A stretch of 41,960 bases of DNA from Nocardioides pelophilus (GTDB lineage: Bacteria > Actinomycetota > Actinomycetes > Propionibacteriales > Nocardioidaceae), in assembly GCF_014180685.1 (NCBI RefSeq), contig NZ_JACEHF010000019.1, forward strand, positions 1 through 41,960, written 5' to 3'. The position numbers and the translations under genes were made by a program. Below are positions 33,673-41,960 of the stretch, one piece after another (position 1 is the stretch's first letter; each line of letters starts with the position of its first letter). Under the pieces are notes generated by a model. That model made no database searches. It was not told the origin of the DNA and worked only from the letters and a program-made list of their open reading frames with translations.

Positions 33673-34793
33673 CGAGCCCCGCGCTCGCGGCGGACACGAA
33701 CCGTGCCCGGCCACGGTTCGCCGCTCGGCTCCTGGTCGCTCAGGCCTTGGTGCTGGTGGCCGGTGCGCTGACGACCTGGCTGGTGGCCTCCGTTGTCGGT
33801 CCCAGCATCTTCAGCGACCACCTCCAGCAGGCCGGCGACACCCACACCGCCGAGGAGACCCGTCACGTCGAGGAGGCCTTCGCCTCGGCGCTGGTCCTTT
33901 CGGTCTCTCTGGCGCTGCTCGCCTCGGTCCTCGCGGCGCTGGCGGTCTCGTGGTACTTCAGCCGCCGGGTGCAGCGGTCGATCGGCGACGTGGCCGCCGC
34001 GGCACAGCAGATCGCGGCCGGACGCTACGACGCCCGGGTGCCCGACCCGGGTCTGGGCGGCGAGTTCGCCTCACTTGCACTGACCTACAACCGCCTCGCG
34101 GAAAGGCTCGAGGCGACCGAGTCGACCCGGCGCAGCATGCTGGCCGACCTGGCCCACGAGATGCGCACGCCCCTGGCCACGATCGACGCCCACCTCGAGG
34201 CCGTCGAGGACGGCGTCCGAGCCTTGGACGATGACACCCTGGGCGTCATCCGCGGCTCGACAGGCCGTCTGCGCCGCCTCGCCGAGGACATGACAGCGGT
34301 CTCCCGGGCGGAGGAGGGGCTCGACGTCACGCTGCGGCCGGTGGTCGCCGCTGACGTGGCTGCTGCGGCGGCCGCGATCGCTCGGGACCGGTACGCCGCC
34401 AAGGGGGTAGACCTGCGCACGGAGCTCGCCGATGTCGGCCAGGTCCGCGTCGACGTCGACCGGTTCGGACAGGTGCTCGGCAACCTTCTCGACAACGCCC
34501 TGCGCCACACTCCCGCGGGCGGGACGGTGACCTTGGGCTGCCGCCGGATCGACCACTGGGTGGAGTACCGCGTCGTCGACACCGGCCAGGGGGTGACGGC
34601 GGAGCACCTGCCGCACCTGTTCGACCGGTTCTACCGTGTCGACACCGCCCGCGACCGTGGCCATGGCGGCTCGGGCATCGGGCTGGCCATCGCTCGCGCC
34701 CTCGTCGAGGCACATGGCGGTGGGATCTCGGTGACCAGCGCCGGGCCCGGGCTCGGTGCCACGTTCACGGTGCGGCTACCCGTTCTCCGGTAG
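33669..34793 (+). CDS. Sensor histidine kinase
   Basis: 374 residues, GTG start overlapping the regulator stop (GTGA). Two membrane helices (about 20-45 and 73-96) bracket a short external loop with three His (DHLQQAGDTHTAEETRH), which could bind metal. A HAMP domain (about 97-150), the phospho-acceptor His163 in ADLAHEMRTPLA, and a HATPase domain with the N box at Asn276 (NLLDNALRH), VDTGQGV and HGGSGIGLAIA follow. It phosphorylates the upstream regulator. The small sensor loop means the signal must be a small ligand, a partner protein or membrane state. Confidence 0.93.
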   Translation: MTSPALAADTNRARPRFAARLLVAQALVLVAGALTTWLVASVVGPSIFSDHLQQAGDTHTAEETRHVEEAFASALVLSVSLALLASVLAALAVSWYFSRRVQRSIGDVAAAAQQIAAGRYDARVPDPGLGGEFASLALTYNRLAERLEATESTRRSMLADLAHEMRTPLATIDAHLEAVEDGVRALDDDTLGVIRGSTGRLRRLAEDMTAVSRAEEGLDVTLRPVVAADVAAAAAAIARDRYAAKGVDLRTELADVGQVRVDVDRFGQVLGNLLDNALRHTPAGGTVTLGCRRIDHWVEYRVVDTGQGVTAEHLPHLFDRFYRVDTARDRGHGGSGIGLAIARALVEAHGGGISVTSAGPGLGATFTVRLPVLR

Positions 34794-34832
34794 GGCCTTC
34801 GGGCCCGGACATCCGGGACCAACCGATGGGCA

Positions 34833-34849
34833 TCTTCAGCGAACCTTCA
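34833..34849 (-). promoter_or_regulatory. Direct-repeat regulator box 4
   Basis: On the minus strand TGAAGGTTCGCTGAAGA, identical to boxes 2 and 3, 75 bases upstream of the thioredoxin-like gene and just behind the kinase stop. Confidence 0.65.
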
Positions 34850-34924
34850 CACAACCTCGCCGCTTTTCCCCGAGCACCCCGTCGACGCTGGGCCATGTCG
34901 AACCAGCGCGCCTGAGGGGAAGCC

Positions 34925-35251
34925 ATGTCATCACCCACGCCGGCATCCGAGCCGGTCCGGATCACCGTCGTGCACAGCGAGGCCTGCCACTTCTGCGAGG
35001 ACGCGCACCAGGCGCTCACGGCACTCGCAGCCAGCTACCCTCTCGCGCTCGACACCCTGGATGTGCGCAGCGAGGTGGGACAGGCGTTGATGGCACGCCA
35101 CCGCGCGCCGATGAGCCCACTGGTCCTCCTCGACGACACCTTCTTCAGCAGCGGACGCCTACCACGACGCAAGCTCGAGAAGCTCCTCAAGAGCAGGTAC
35201 GGCGACGCACCGAACACCGCCGGTGCGGCGACGGAGGCCCACCATGGGTGA
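34925..35251 (+). CDS. Glutaredoxin/thioredoxin-like protein
   Basis: 108 residues. A single small thioredoxin fold: ITVVHSEACHFCEDAHQALT with the redox pair Cys22-x-x-Cys25, LDVRSEVGQALMARHRAP leading to the cis-proline (MSPLVLL, about residue 61), and a C-terminal helix. No signal peptide, so it is cytoplasmic. A GAGGGGAAGCC ribosome binding site lies upstream. It overlaps the CcdA-like gene by 8 bases and probably feeds electrons to it. Confidence 0.82.
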   Translation: MSSPTPASEPVRITVVHSEACHFCEDAHQALTALAASYPLALDTLDVRSEVGQALMARHRAPMSPLVLLDDTFFSSGRLPRRKLEKLLKSRYGDAPNTAGAATEAHHG

Positions 35252-36188
35252 CCTGCTGACCACGGGCTCGGTGCTCGCCGCCTTCTTCGCCGGAGGCGTC
35301 GCCCTGTTCGCACCGTGCTGCATCGTCTTCCTCGCCCCGTCCTACCTCGCGGTAGCGGTGAAGAACCGCCGCTGGCGGTTGCTCCCGCTCACCTTCGTGT
35401 TCGCCGCCGGCCTCGCGCTCGTGCTCGTACCGATCACGCTCGGTATGAGCCTGGTCGCCTCCACCATCGCGAACTACCACGCACCGCTGTACTACGCCGG
35501 CGGAGCGCTGATGCTCGCGTTGGCGGGACTCAGCCTGTCCGGCCGGATGCTCAGCCTGCCGTCGTTCCTGCGCGCCCCCGACACCGCCCGCGGGGACTCC
35601 GCAAGCTTCTTCGCCCTCGGAGTCTTCTCCGGGATCGCCAGCTCCTGCTGCGCGCCGGTCCTCGCCGGTGTGATGACCCTGTCTGCCTTGTCGGGCTCCG
35701 CCACCGGCGGAGTGACGCTGGGACTGGCCTACACCTTCGGCATGGTGTTCCCGCTGTTCGTGATGGCCCTTCTCTGGGACCGCTTCCGGCTCGGGGAGCG
35801 GCGCATGCTGCGGGCCAAGCCGGTCCGGCTGCGGGTGGCCGGCAAGGTGCTGGCCACCAACACCATCAACCTCGCGGTCGCCGTCGCGTTCACGGTCATG
35901 GGCGGCTTCGTCATCTACCTGGCCAACACCGGCCAGATGACCGGCGGTCCGGGGTTCCAGGTCTCCATCGGCAAGGGACTGTCGGAGGTCTTCGGCCGCA
36001 TCGAGACGTGGGCCGACCCGGTCCCGGAGCCGGTGCTCGGACTCGCGGTGCTGGCCCTCGCCGCAGTGTTCGTCATTGCCACTCTGCGTGACCGACACCG
36101 CCCGGACCGCTCGTCCGGCACGGAGCCCGACGAACATCTCGCCTGCCACGCCCCGGCGGCAGACGCTCACCCCGAACACCACCGCTGA
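35244..36188 (+). CDS. CcdA/DsbD-type thiol-electron transporter, membrane
   Basis: 314 residues from the ATG at 35244 (a start 21 bases upstream is not preferred). Six to seven membrane helices of the CcdA family, which carry electrons from cytoplasmic thioredoxin across the membrane. The reactive cysteines occur as doubled pairs: FAPCCIVFLAPSYL in helix 1 (Cys21-Cys22) and ASSCCAPVLAGV in helix 4 (about 132-136), unlike the single Cys of classic CcdA. The C-terminal tail is His-rich (HLACHAPAADAHPEHH). Placed between a thioredoxin-like and a redoxin gene. Confidence 0.83.
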   Translation: MGDLLTTGSVLAAFFAGGVALFAPCCIVFLAPSYLAVAVKNRRWRLLPLTFVFAAGLALVLVPITLGMSLVASTIANYHAPLYYAGGALMLALAGLSLSGRMLSLPSFLRAPDTARGDSASFFALGVFSGIASSCCAPVLAGVMTLSALSGSATGGVTLGLAYTFGMVFPLFVMALLWDRFRLGERRMLRAKPVRLRVAGKVLATNTINLAVAVAFTVMGGFVIYLANTGQMTGGPGFQVSIGKGLSEVFGRIETWADPVPEPVLGLAVLALAAVFVIATLRDRHRPDRSSGTEPDEHLACHAPAADAHPEHHR

Positions 36189-36210
36189 ACAGGATGCTGG
36201 AGGAATAGTC

Positions 36211-36834
36211 ATGTCACACAAGGCCGCCGAGGAATCGCGCAATGACCGCCGCCTGCGCGCCGAACAGGCTGCGCGAGCATCCGGTCGTCGCCGCCGTCTG
36301 CGCATCATCATCGGTGCGGTTGGAGCACTGGCTCTGGTCGCCGTGGTCACGGTCATGATGCTCACCTCGCGCCCCGAGTCCTCCGACGCGATCCGCACCG
36401 CCCCCGACTTCACCCTCACCGACACCGCCGGAAACCCACACACCCTGGCCCAACACCGCGGCGAGAACGTGCTCCTGTACTTCTCCGAGGGCGCCGGCTG
36501 CCAGTCCTGCATCGTCCAGATGGGCGAGATCGAGAAGCAGGCCGACGCCTTGGCACAGGAGGACGTCACCGTGCTGCCTATCGTCATGAACACCCGTGAG
36601 CAGATCACCGCCGACATGGCGGCCAACGGGGTCACCACGCCCTTCCTGCTCGACGACGGCACAGTGTCCGAGACCTACGGCACCCTCGGCAAGGGGATGC
36701 ACGCCGGCCTGCCCGGCCACAGCTTCGTGCTCATCGACAAGCAGGGTCAGCAACGCTGGTACGGCGAGTACCCCTCCATGTGGCTGGCTCCTCAGGACTT
36801 GCTCGACCAGGTCCGCAGCAAGCTCGGCGCCTGA
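36211..36834 (+). CDS. Membrane-anchored redoxin (TlpA/AhpC-like)
   Basis: 207 residues from the ATG at 36211 (GGAGG upstream). A basic N terminus, one membrane helix (about 31-51: IIIGAVGALALVAVVTVMML), then an extracytoplasmic thioredoxin-fold domain beginning APDFTLTDTAGNPHTLAQHR. The active site is GAGCQSCIVQMGE (Cys95-x-x-Cys98). It probably receives electrons from the CcdA-like protein to keep envelope thiols or copper ligands reduced. Last gene of the three-gene operon. Confidence 0.83.
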   Translation: MSHKAAEESRNDRRLRAEQAARASGRRRRLRIIIGAVGALALVAVVTVMMLTSRPESSDAIRTAPDFTLTDTAGNPHTLAQHRGENVLLYFSEGAGCQSCIVQMGEIEKQADALAQEDVTVLPIVMNTREQITADMAANGVTTPFLLDDGTVSETYGTLGKGMHAGLPGHSFVLIDKQGQQRWYGEYPSMWLAPQDLLDQVRSKLGA

Positions 36835-36857
36835 CCTCGAAGGCAGGCCCTGCCTGA

Positions 36858-36874
36858 TGAAGGTTCCATGAAGG
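36858..36874 (+). promoter_or_regulatory. Direct-repeat regulator box 5
   Basis: TGAAGGTTCCATGAAGG: two TGAAGG half-sites 11 bp apart, 108 bases upstream of csoR and upstream of the two CsoR-type palindromes. It links the copper operon to the two-component regulon. Confidence 0.6.
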
Positions 36875-36897
36875 TCTGTCCGACAACCTTGCATACG

Positions 36898-36912
36898 TAC
36901 CCCTCCGGGGTA
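36898..36912. promoter_or_regulatory. CsoR-type operator 1
   Basis: TACCCC-TCC-GGGGTA, a palindrome of the type bound by CsoR repressors, in the csoR promoter region. Confidence 0.75.
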
Positions 36913-36931
36913 TAGTCCGGAGTGACAGAAA

Positions 36932-36946
36932 TACCCCCATTGGGTA
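36932..36946. promoter_or_regulatory. CsoR-type operator 2
   Basis: TACCC-CCATT-GGGTA, centred 34 bp from operator 1 (about three helical turns) and ending 19 bases before the csoR start, so bound CsoR would block initiation. Confidence 0.7.
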
Positions 36947-36965
36947 CATGCGCGAGGAGGTCGGG

Positions 36966-37250
36966 ATGTCTGTCGAACCGGGCTACATCACCGAGAAGCA
37001 GGCAGTCCTGACGAGGCTGCGCCGCATCGAGGGCCAGATCCGCGGCCTGCAGCGACTGGTCGACGAGGAGCAGTACTGCATCGACATCCTCACCCAGGTC
37101 TCGGCCGCGACCAAGGCCCTCGAGGGTGTCGCGCTGGTTCTCCTCGACCAGCACCTCGAGCACTGTTTGACGCACGCCGCTGACCCTGCCGAGGCCCAGC
37201 AGAAGCTCAACGAGGCCTCCGCAGCGATCCGACGACTTGTCCGCTCGTGA
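36966..37250 (+). CDS. csoR: Copper-sensing repressor CsoR
   Basis: 94 residues from the ATG at 36966 (GAGGAGG upstream). Classic DUF156 fold: RLRRIEGQIRGLQRLVDEEQ, then the Cu(I) ligands Cys38 (EQYCIDILTQ), His63 and Cys67 (LDQHLEHCLTH), matching the C-H-C set of CsoR rather than the variants of nickel, formaldehyde or persulfide sensors. In the apo form it represses its own operon through the two operators; Cu(I) releases it. It heads csoR-copZ-copA-P1B-ATPase 2. Confidence 0.94.
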   Translation: MSVEPGYITEKQAVLTRLRRIEGQIRGLQRLVDEEQYCIDILTQVSAATKALEGVALVLLDQHLEHCLTHAADPAEAQQKLNEASAAIRRLVRS

Positions 37251-37276
37251 TCGACCCGTCCAACGAAGGAGTACCG

Positions 37277-37657
37277 ATGCCCACGACCAAGACCAGCCCC
37301 GACCTCCAGCTGCTCGACACCTCCGCAGACGGCGGTGGGTGCGGCTGCGGAGGATGCGGCTGCGGATCCACCACCGAGACCAGAAGTTCCACGGGCACCA
37401 ACACTGAATCGACCGCCACCACCGCAACGAAGGGAAACCAGATGACTACCAACACCTACGCCGTCACCGGCATGACCTGCGGTCACTGCGCCAGCGCCGT
37501 CAGCAGCGAGCTCACGAGCCTCGATGGGGTCACCGACGTCACCGTCGACCTCGTCGCCGGCGGCACCTCCTCGGTCACGGTCACCAGCGCCCATCCCCTC
37601 GACCAGTCCCAGGTGTCCGCAGCCCTCGACGAGGCCGGCGACTACCAGCTCGCCTGA
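37277..37657 (+). CDS. copZ: CopZ-like HMA copper chaperone with Cys-rich leader
   Basis: 126 residues from the ATG at 37277 (AAGGAG upstream). Residues 1-55 are a linker containing [13 protein letters not shown] (five Cys), a possible metal cluster or Cu(I) sponge. Residues 56-126 are one HMA domain beginning [20 protein letters not shown] (Cu site MTCGHC). An in-frame ATG at 37442 also has its own ribosome binding site (AAGGGAAACCAG), so a short 71-residue CopZ may be made as well. CopZ carries Cu(I) to the CopA ATPase and to CsoR. Located 26 bases after csoR. Confidence 0.85.
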   Translation: MPTTKTSPDLQLLDTSADGGGCGCGGCGCGSTTETRSSTGTNTESTATTATKGNQMTTNTYAVTGMTCGHCASAVSSELTSLDGVTDVTVDLVAGGTSSVTVTSAHPLDQSQVSAALDEAGDYQLA

Positions 37658-37704
37658 GCCCCAACTCCCACACCGAACTACCGTCCCTTGCAGGAGGCAC
37701 AGTC

Positions 37705-40044
37705 ATGACACTCCAGGCCAGCACGCCCGGTGCCCTCAACGACGTCGAGCTCGCCATCGGCGGGATGACCTGTGCCTCCTGCGCCGCCCGTATCGAGAAG
37801 AAGCTGAACAAGCTCGACGGCGTCACCGCCACGGTCAACTACGCCACCGAGAAGGCCAAGGTCAGCTACCCGACGACGCTCACCCCCTCCGATCTCGTCA
37901 CCGTGGTCGAAGCCACCGGCTACACCGCCGCCGTGCCCGCCCCGGTGACCGGCGATGAACACACCACGGCCGAGCCCGAATCGGACGCCCGGGATCGCGA
38001 GGCCGCGAGCTGGCGGCAGCGCCTGATCGTCTCCGCCGTGCTCACCGCTCCGGTCCTGGCCATGTCGATGATCCCTGCGCTGCAGTTCGACAACTGGCAG
38101 TGGATCTCCCTGACCCTTGCCTCACCCGTCGTGGTCTGGGGCGCCTGGCCGTTCCACCGCGCCGCGGTGACCAACGCCCGCCACGGCGCTGCGACCATGG
38201 ACACCCTGATCTCCGTCGGAGTCACCGCAGCCTGGCTCTGGTCGCTGTGGGCCCTGCTGTTCACCCACGCCGGAATGACCGGGATGCGGATGCCGTTCGA
38301 CCTCTTCCCCGACGGCGAGGCGGATGTCCACATCTACCTCGAGGTCGCGGCCGCGGTCACCACCTTCATCATCGCCGGTCGCTACTTCGAGGCCCGTGCC
38401 AAGCGCCAGTCCGGTGCCGCGCTGCGCGCCCTGCTCGACATGGGCGCCAAGGACGTCGCCGTACTCCGCGACGGCGCAGAAGTGCGCGTGCCGGTGACCC
38501 AGCTGGCGGTCGGGGACCGGTTCCTCGTGCGCCCCGGCGAGAAGATCGCCACCGACGGCGTCGTCGAGGACGGCACGTCGGCCGTCGACGCCTCCATGCT
38601 CACCGGAGAACCAGTCCCGGTCGAGGTGGGCCCTGGCGATGTCGTCGTGGGCGCGACCGTGAACGCCGGCGGCCGGCTGGTGGTCCGGGCCACCCGCGTC
38701 GGAGCCGACACCCAGCTGGCCCAGATGGCACGGCTGGTCGAGGATGCCCAGAACGGGAAGGCTCAGGTCCAGCGCCTCGCAGACCGGGTGTCGGCGGTCT
38801 TCGTTCCCATCGTGATCGCCCTCTCACTGGCCACACTCGCCGGTTGGCTGCTGACCGGCCACAGCGTCACCGCGGCGTTCACCGCCGCAGTGGCGGTCCT
38901 GATCATCGCCTGCCCCTGCGCCCTCGGGCTGGCCACACCCACCGCCCTGCTCGTCGGCACCGGCCGCGGCGCCCAGCTCGGCGTGCTCATCAAGGGCCCC
39001 GAGGTGCTCGAGTCCACCCGGATCGTCGACACCATCGTCCTGGACAAGACCGGCACCGTGACCACCGGGCGCATGGAGCTGATCGCCGCCGAGCCCGCCG
39101 ACGGTGTCGACACCGACGACCTGCTCCGGCTGGTCGGCGCCCTCGAGAACGCCTCTGAACACCCCATCGGCCAGGCCATCGCCACCGGCGCCAGCCAACG
39201 ACTCGACGCGCAGCTGCCCGACGTCCAGGACTTCACCTCGACCCAGGGACTCGGCGTCGCGGGGGTGGTCGAGGGCCATGCGGTCGTGGCGGGTAGGCCC
39301 GGCTGGCTCGCCCAGGAGTGGAGCCAGCCCCTCGACCCGCGCCTGGCACACGTGGTCGATGACGCCGAGCGGCAAGGCCAGACTGTGATCGCTGCCGGCT
39401 GGGACGGCGTGGCCCGTGGTGTCGTCGTGGTCTCCGACGCCATCAAGCCCACCAGCGCCCAAGCCGTCGCCGAGCTCAAGGAGCTCGGATTGAGGCCCGT
39501 GCTGCTCACCGGAGACAACGAACGCGCCGCCCGGGCGGTTGCCGCCCAGATAGGCATCGACGAGGTCATCGCCGAGGTCCTCCCGGCCGACAAGGTCGCC
39601 GTCGTCGAACGTCTCCAGCGTGAGGGCCGGACGGTGGCGATGGTCGGGGACGGCGTCAACGACGCCGCCGCACTGGCGACCTCCGACTTGGGTATCGCCA
39701 TGGGCACCGGCACCGACGTCGCGATCGAGGCCTCCGACCTCACGCTGGTCCGCGGCGACCTCCGCGCCGCCGTCGACGCGATCCGGCTCTCCCGCCGCAC
39801 CCTGGGCACCATCAAGGGCAACCTGTTCTGGGCCTTCGCCTACAACGTCGCAGCCCTGCCTTTGGCCGCTCTCGGCCTGCTCAACCCTCTCATCGCCGGG
39901 GCCGCGATGGCGTTCTCCTCGGTGTTCGTGGTGTCCAACAGCCTGCGGCTGCGCCGGTTCCAGGCCGTCTCCACGCAATCAACCGAGACCCCGCACTCCG
40001 ACCCGACCAAGACCAACCTTCCCAAGGTGGAGGCACGACGATGA
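37705..40044 (+). CDS. copA: Cu(I)-exporting P1B-type ATPase CopA
   Basis: 779 residues, AGGAGG before the ATG. N-terminal HMA domain with MTCASC (Cys23, Cys26), eight membrane helices, the ion-path motif CPC at 403-405 ([10 protein letters not shown]), phosphorylation site DKTGT at Asp447, SEHPIG near 483 (P1B-specific His-Pro) and GDGVND at 648-653. All essential residues are present. It pumps Cu(I) out of the cytoplasm using ATP. The stop overlaps the next ATPase gene by 4 bases (ATGA). Confidence 0.96.
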   Translation: MTLQASTPGALNDVELAIGGMTCASCAARIEKKLNKLDGVTATVNYATEKAKVSYPTTLTPSDLVTVVEATGYTAAVPAPVTGDEHTTAEPESDARDREAASWRQRLIVSAVLTAPVLAMSMIPALQFDNWQWISLTLASPVVVWGAWPFHRAAVTNARHGAATMDTLISVGVTAAWLWSLWALLFTHAGMTGMRMPFDLFPDGEADVHIYLEVAAAVTTFIIAGRYFEARAKRQSGAALRALLDMGAKDVAVLRDGAEVRVPVTQLAVGDRFLVRPGEKIATDGVVEDGTSAVDASMLTGEPVPVEVGPGDVVVGATVNAGGRLVVRATRVGADTQLAQMARLVEDAQNGKAQVQRLADRVSAVFVPIVIALSLATLAGWLLTGHSVTAAFTAAVAVLIIACPCALGLATPTALLVGTGRGAQLGVLIKGPEVLESTRIVDTIVLDKTGTVTTGRMELIAAEPADGVDTDDLLRLVGALENASEHPIGQAIATGASQRLDAQLPDVQDFTSTQGLGVAGVVEGHAVVAGRPGWLAQEWSQPLDPRLAHVVDDAERQGQTVIAAGWDGVARGVVVVSDAIKPTSAQAVAELKELGLRPVLLTGDNERAARAVAAQIGIDEVIAEVLPADKVAVVERLQREGRTVAMVGDGVNDAAALATSDLGIAMGTGTDVAIEASDLTLVRGDLRAAVDAIRLSRRTLGTIKGNLFWAFAYNVAALPLAALGLLNPLIAGAAMAFSSVFVVSNSLRLRRFQAVSTQSTETPHSDPTKTNLPKVEARR

Positions 40045-41960
40045 CCACGCACCTACACCACACCGGCGACCACGACCACGGCCACGACGCGCGGCGTGAC
40101 GACGGCGCGACCGCCGTCCTCGAGGTGTCCGGGGTTCAGTGGGCGACCAGCAAGAACGTCGCCGAGGCCGTGCTCTCACGCCAGCCCGGCGTGCTCACCG
40201 TCGACGCCAACCCGGTCGCCCAGACCGCCACCGTCACCTACGACCCGCAACGCACCAGCATCAGCGAGCTGCGGGACTGGGTCCGGGAGTGCGGCTTCCA
40301 CTGCGCCGGGCAGTCCGTCCCCAGCCACGTGTGCGACCCGATGCTCGAACCAGGTCATGCCCACCACGCCGGCCACGCTCAGCAGGTCGCGCATGGTGGC
40401 CACGACGCGCACAGCGGCCACACCGGTCAGGCTTCACCGGTCTCATCACCCCACGACGCGATGGGCCACGGCGGACACGGCTCAATGTCGATGGCCGACA
40501 TGGTCCGCGACATGCGCAACCGATTCCTGGTCGCCCTGCTGCTCGCCGTACCCATCTCGCTCTACTCCCCGATGGGGCGCGACATGCTCGGCTTCGACGC
40601 GGCCGCCCCGTTCGGGATGCGCGACGACATCCTCACCCTGATCCTGTCGCTGCCGGTCATCTTCTACTCCGCCTGGATCTTCTTCGACGGTGCCTGGCGG
40701 GCACTTCGCGCCAGGACCCTGGACATGATGGTGCTGGTAGCCGTAGCAGTCGGCGCCGGCTGGCTCTACTCCCTCGGGGTCACCCTCACCGGCGGCGGAG
40801 AGGTCTTCTACGAGGCCGCGGTCATGCTCACCGCATTCGTGCTGCTCGGCCACTGGTTCGAGATGCGGGCCCGAGGCGGCGCCAACGACGCCATCCGCAC
40901 CTTGCTGGACCTGGCCCCGCCGATGGCCACCGTGCTCCGCGAGGGCGAACCCGTCGAGCTGCCCACCTCCGAGGTCCAGGTCGACGACCTGCTCCTCGTA
41001 CGGCCCGGGGCGAAGATCGCCACCGACGGCACCGTCGAAGAGGGCGAGTCCGAAGTCGACGAGTCCATGGTCACCGGCGAGAGCCTCCCGGTGCACAAGG
41101 CACCCGGCGACCAGGTCATCGGCGCCACCGTCAACGCCAGCGGCACTCTGCGGGTACGCGCGACCAAGGTGGGTGCCGACACCGCCCTGGCCCAGATCGT
41201 CGCCCTCGTGCAGCAGGCCCAGAACTCCAAGGCCCCCGGACAGCGGCTTGCCGACAAAGCCGCGTTCTGGCTGGTCCTGGTCGCCCTGGTCGGAGGAGTC
41301 GGAACCTTCCTGGTCTGGCTCGCGGCCGGCGCGAGCGTGCAGACCGCGCTGCTGTTCGCCATCACCGTTGTCGTCATCACCTGCCCCGACGCCCTCGGTC
41401 TGGCCACGCCGACAGCGATCATGGTGGGCTCCGGTCTCGGGGCGAAGCGCGGGATCCTGTTCAAGAACGCCACCGCGATCGAGTCCTCTGCGCGCATCGA
41501 CACCGTCGTGTTCGACAAGACCGGCACGCTGACCAAGGGGGAGCCCGAGGTCACCGAGGTAGTAGTCGGCGACTTCGATCAAAACCGGGCGCTGGCCCTC
41601 GCCGGCGCACTCGAACGCGAGTCCGAACATCCGCTCGCCCAAGCCGTCGTACGGTACGTCGACGCCACCGATGTGCCGCGGCTACGTGCGACCGGCTTCC
41701 GCAACGTCACCGGCATCGGCGCCCTAGCCGAGGTCGACGGCCACAAGGTCGCCATCGGCAACCGACGCCTCATGGAATCGGAGCGCATCACGATCGGCGA
41801 CCTCGGGGCGCGGCGCGACGAGATCGCCTCCGGCGGCCGCACGGCAGTCTTCGTCGCCGTCGACGGCCGAGCCGTCGCGGTGATCGGCATCGCCGACGCG
41901 GTCCGCGAAACCTCCGCCGCCGCCATCCGTGCTCTCCACAAGGCCGGGATCCGGGGGGCC
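40041..41960 (+). CDS. Second P1B-type metal ATPase with CPD motif (3' truncated by window)
   Basis: 640 residues seen; the frame is open to the window end. His-rich N terminus ([11 protein letters not shown]), then an HMA-like fold (about 25-90) whose metal loop reads GVQWATSKN and has no CxxC, then a second His-rich stretch (about 100-155: [20 protein letters not shown]). The transmembrane ion motif is CPD at 448-450 ([11 protein letters not shown]) rather than CPC or CPH. TGES, DKTGT (Asp492) and SEHP (His530) are intact, so it should be an active pump. His-rich N termini recall CopB-type ATPases. Metal specificity is uncertain. Confidence 0.9.
   Translation, partial: MTTHLHHTGDHDHGHDARRDDGATAVLEVSGVQWATSKNVAEAVLSRQPGVLTVDANPVAQTATVTYDPQRTSISELRDWVRECGFHCAGQSVPSHVCDPMLEPGHAHHAGHAQQVAHGGHDAHSGHTGQASPVSSPHDAMGHGGHGSMSMADMVRDMRNRFLVALLLAVPISLYSPMGRDMLGFDAAAPFGMRDDILTLILSLPVIFYSAWIFFDGAWRALRARTLDMMVLVAVAVGAGWLYSLGVTLTGGGEVFYEAAVMLTAFVLLGHWFEMRARGGANDAIRTLLDLAPPMATVLREGEPVELPTSEVQVDDLLLVRPGAKIATDGTVEEGESEVDESMVTGESLPVHKAPGDQVIGATVNASGTLRVRATKVGADTALAQIVALVQQAQNSKAPGQRLADKAAFWLVLVALVGGVGTFLVWLAAGASVQTALLFAITVVVITCPDALGLATPTAIMVGSGLGAKRGILFKNATAIESSARIDTVVFDKTGTLTKGEPEVTEVVVGDFDQNRALALAGALERESEHPLAQAVVRYVDATDVPRLRATGFRNVTGIGALAEVDGHKVAIGNRRLMESERITIGDLGARRDEIASGGRTAVFVAVDGRAVAVIGIADAVRETSAAAIRALHKAGIRGA

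Noticed and set aside
35187..36662. 491-codon minus-strand frame opposite the thiol operon
   Set aside because: Low-complexity shadow; three coherent redox genes with ribosome binding sites occupy the plus strand.

Overview
The window is high-GC DNA with densely overlapping operons, GTG starts, and actinobacterial gene content: a urtABCDE plus ureABCFGD urea cluster, a CsoR/CopZ/CopA copper operon, and IS481 and IS3 elements. This fits an actinomycete, perhaps a Nocardioides-like one. That placement is inference from gene style, not from a marker gene. No rRNA and no complete tRNA were found.

Layout. (1) 1-1924: the end of a CitE-like lyase gene, a MaoC-type double-hotdog hydratase and a convergent SDR. 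(2) 2030-3640: decayed DNA with frameshifted IclR-type regulator and RidA remnants and an uninterrupted run of 25 G. (3) 3639-4957: tyrosine integrase 1 followed by a 43-bp 3' fragment of a tRNA-Met(CAT)-like sequence. (4) 4958-22776: a segment closed on the right by a paralogous integrase 2 and an identical 43-bp fragment. It carries the whole urea ABC transporter and urease operon on the minus strand, then IS3 debris, a META-like lipoprotein, a secreted protein and several small hypotheticals. (5) 22780-24148: an IS481-family element inserted at the end of the second tRNA fragment and flanked by a 16-bp direct repeat. (6) 24366-41960: a metal (copper) homeostasis and envelope-redox island. 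It holds a YVTN-type beta-propeller, a methyltransferase, a FtsX-type ABC exporter whose ATPase carries a C-terminal YHS metal-binding domain, small His-rich membrane proteins, a multicopper oxidase, a SHOCT protein, an OmpR-type two-component system, a thioredoxin-like/CcdA-like/redoxin trio, and csoR-copZ-copA followed by a second P1B-ATPase that runs off the window.

How the parts fit. UrtABCDE would import urea and UreABC with UreDFG would hydrolyse it to ammonia. The paired integrases and tRNA-tail repeats suggest that this cluster lies in, or was trapped between, tandem integrations. In the metal island a 17-bp direct-repeat motif (TGAAGG-N5-TGAAGR, 11-bp period) occurs in five promoter regions: propeller/methyltransferase, small membrane protein/ABC operon, oxidase operon/two-component system, thiol operon, and csoR. 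I infer that these form one regulon of the local response regulator. The csoR promoter also has two CsoR-type palindromes, so copper sensing and envelope-stress sensing may converge there. The most novel-looking content is this regulon with its YHS-tagged ABC exporter, plus a P1B-ATPase with a CPD instead of a CPC membrane motif.
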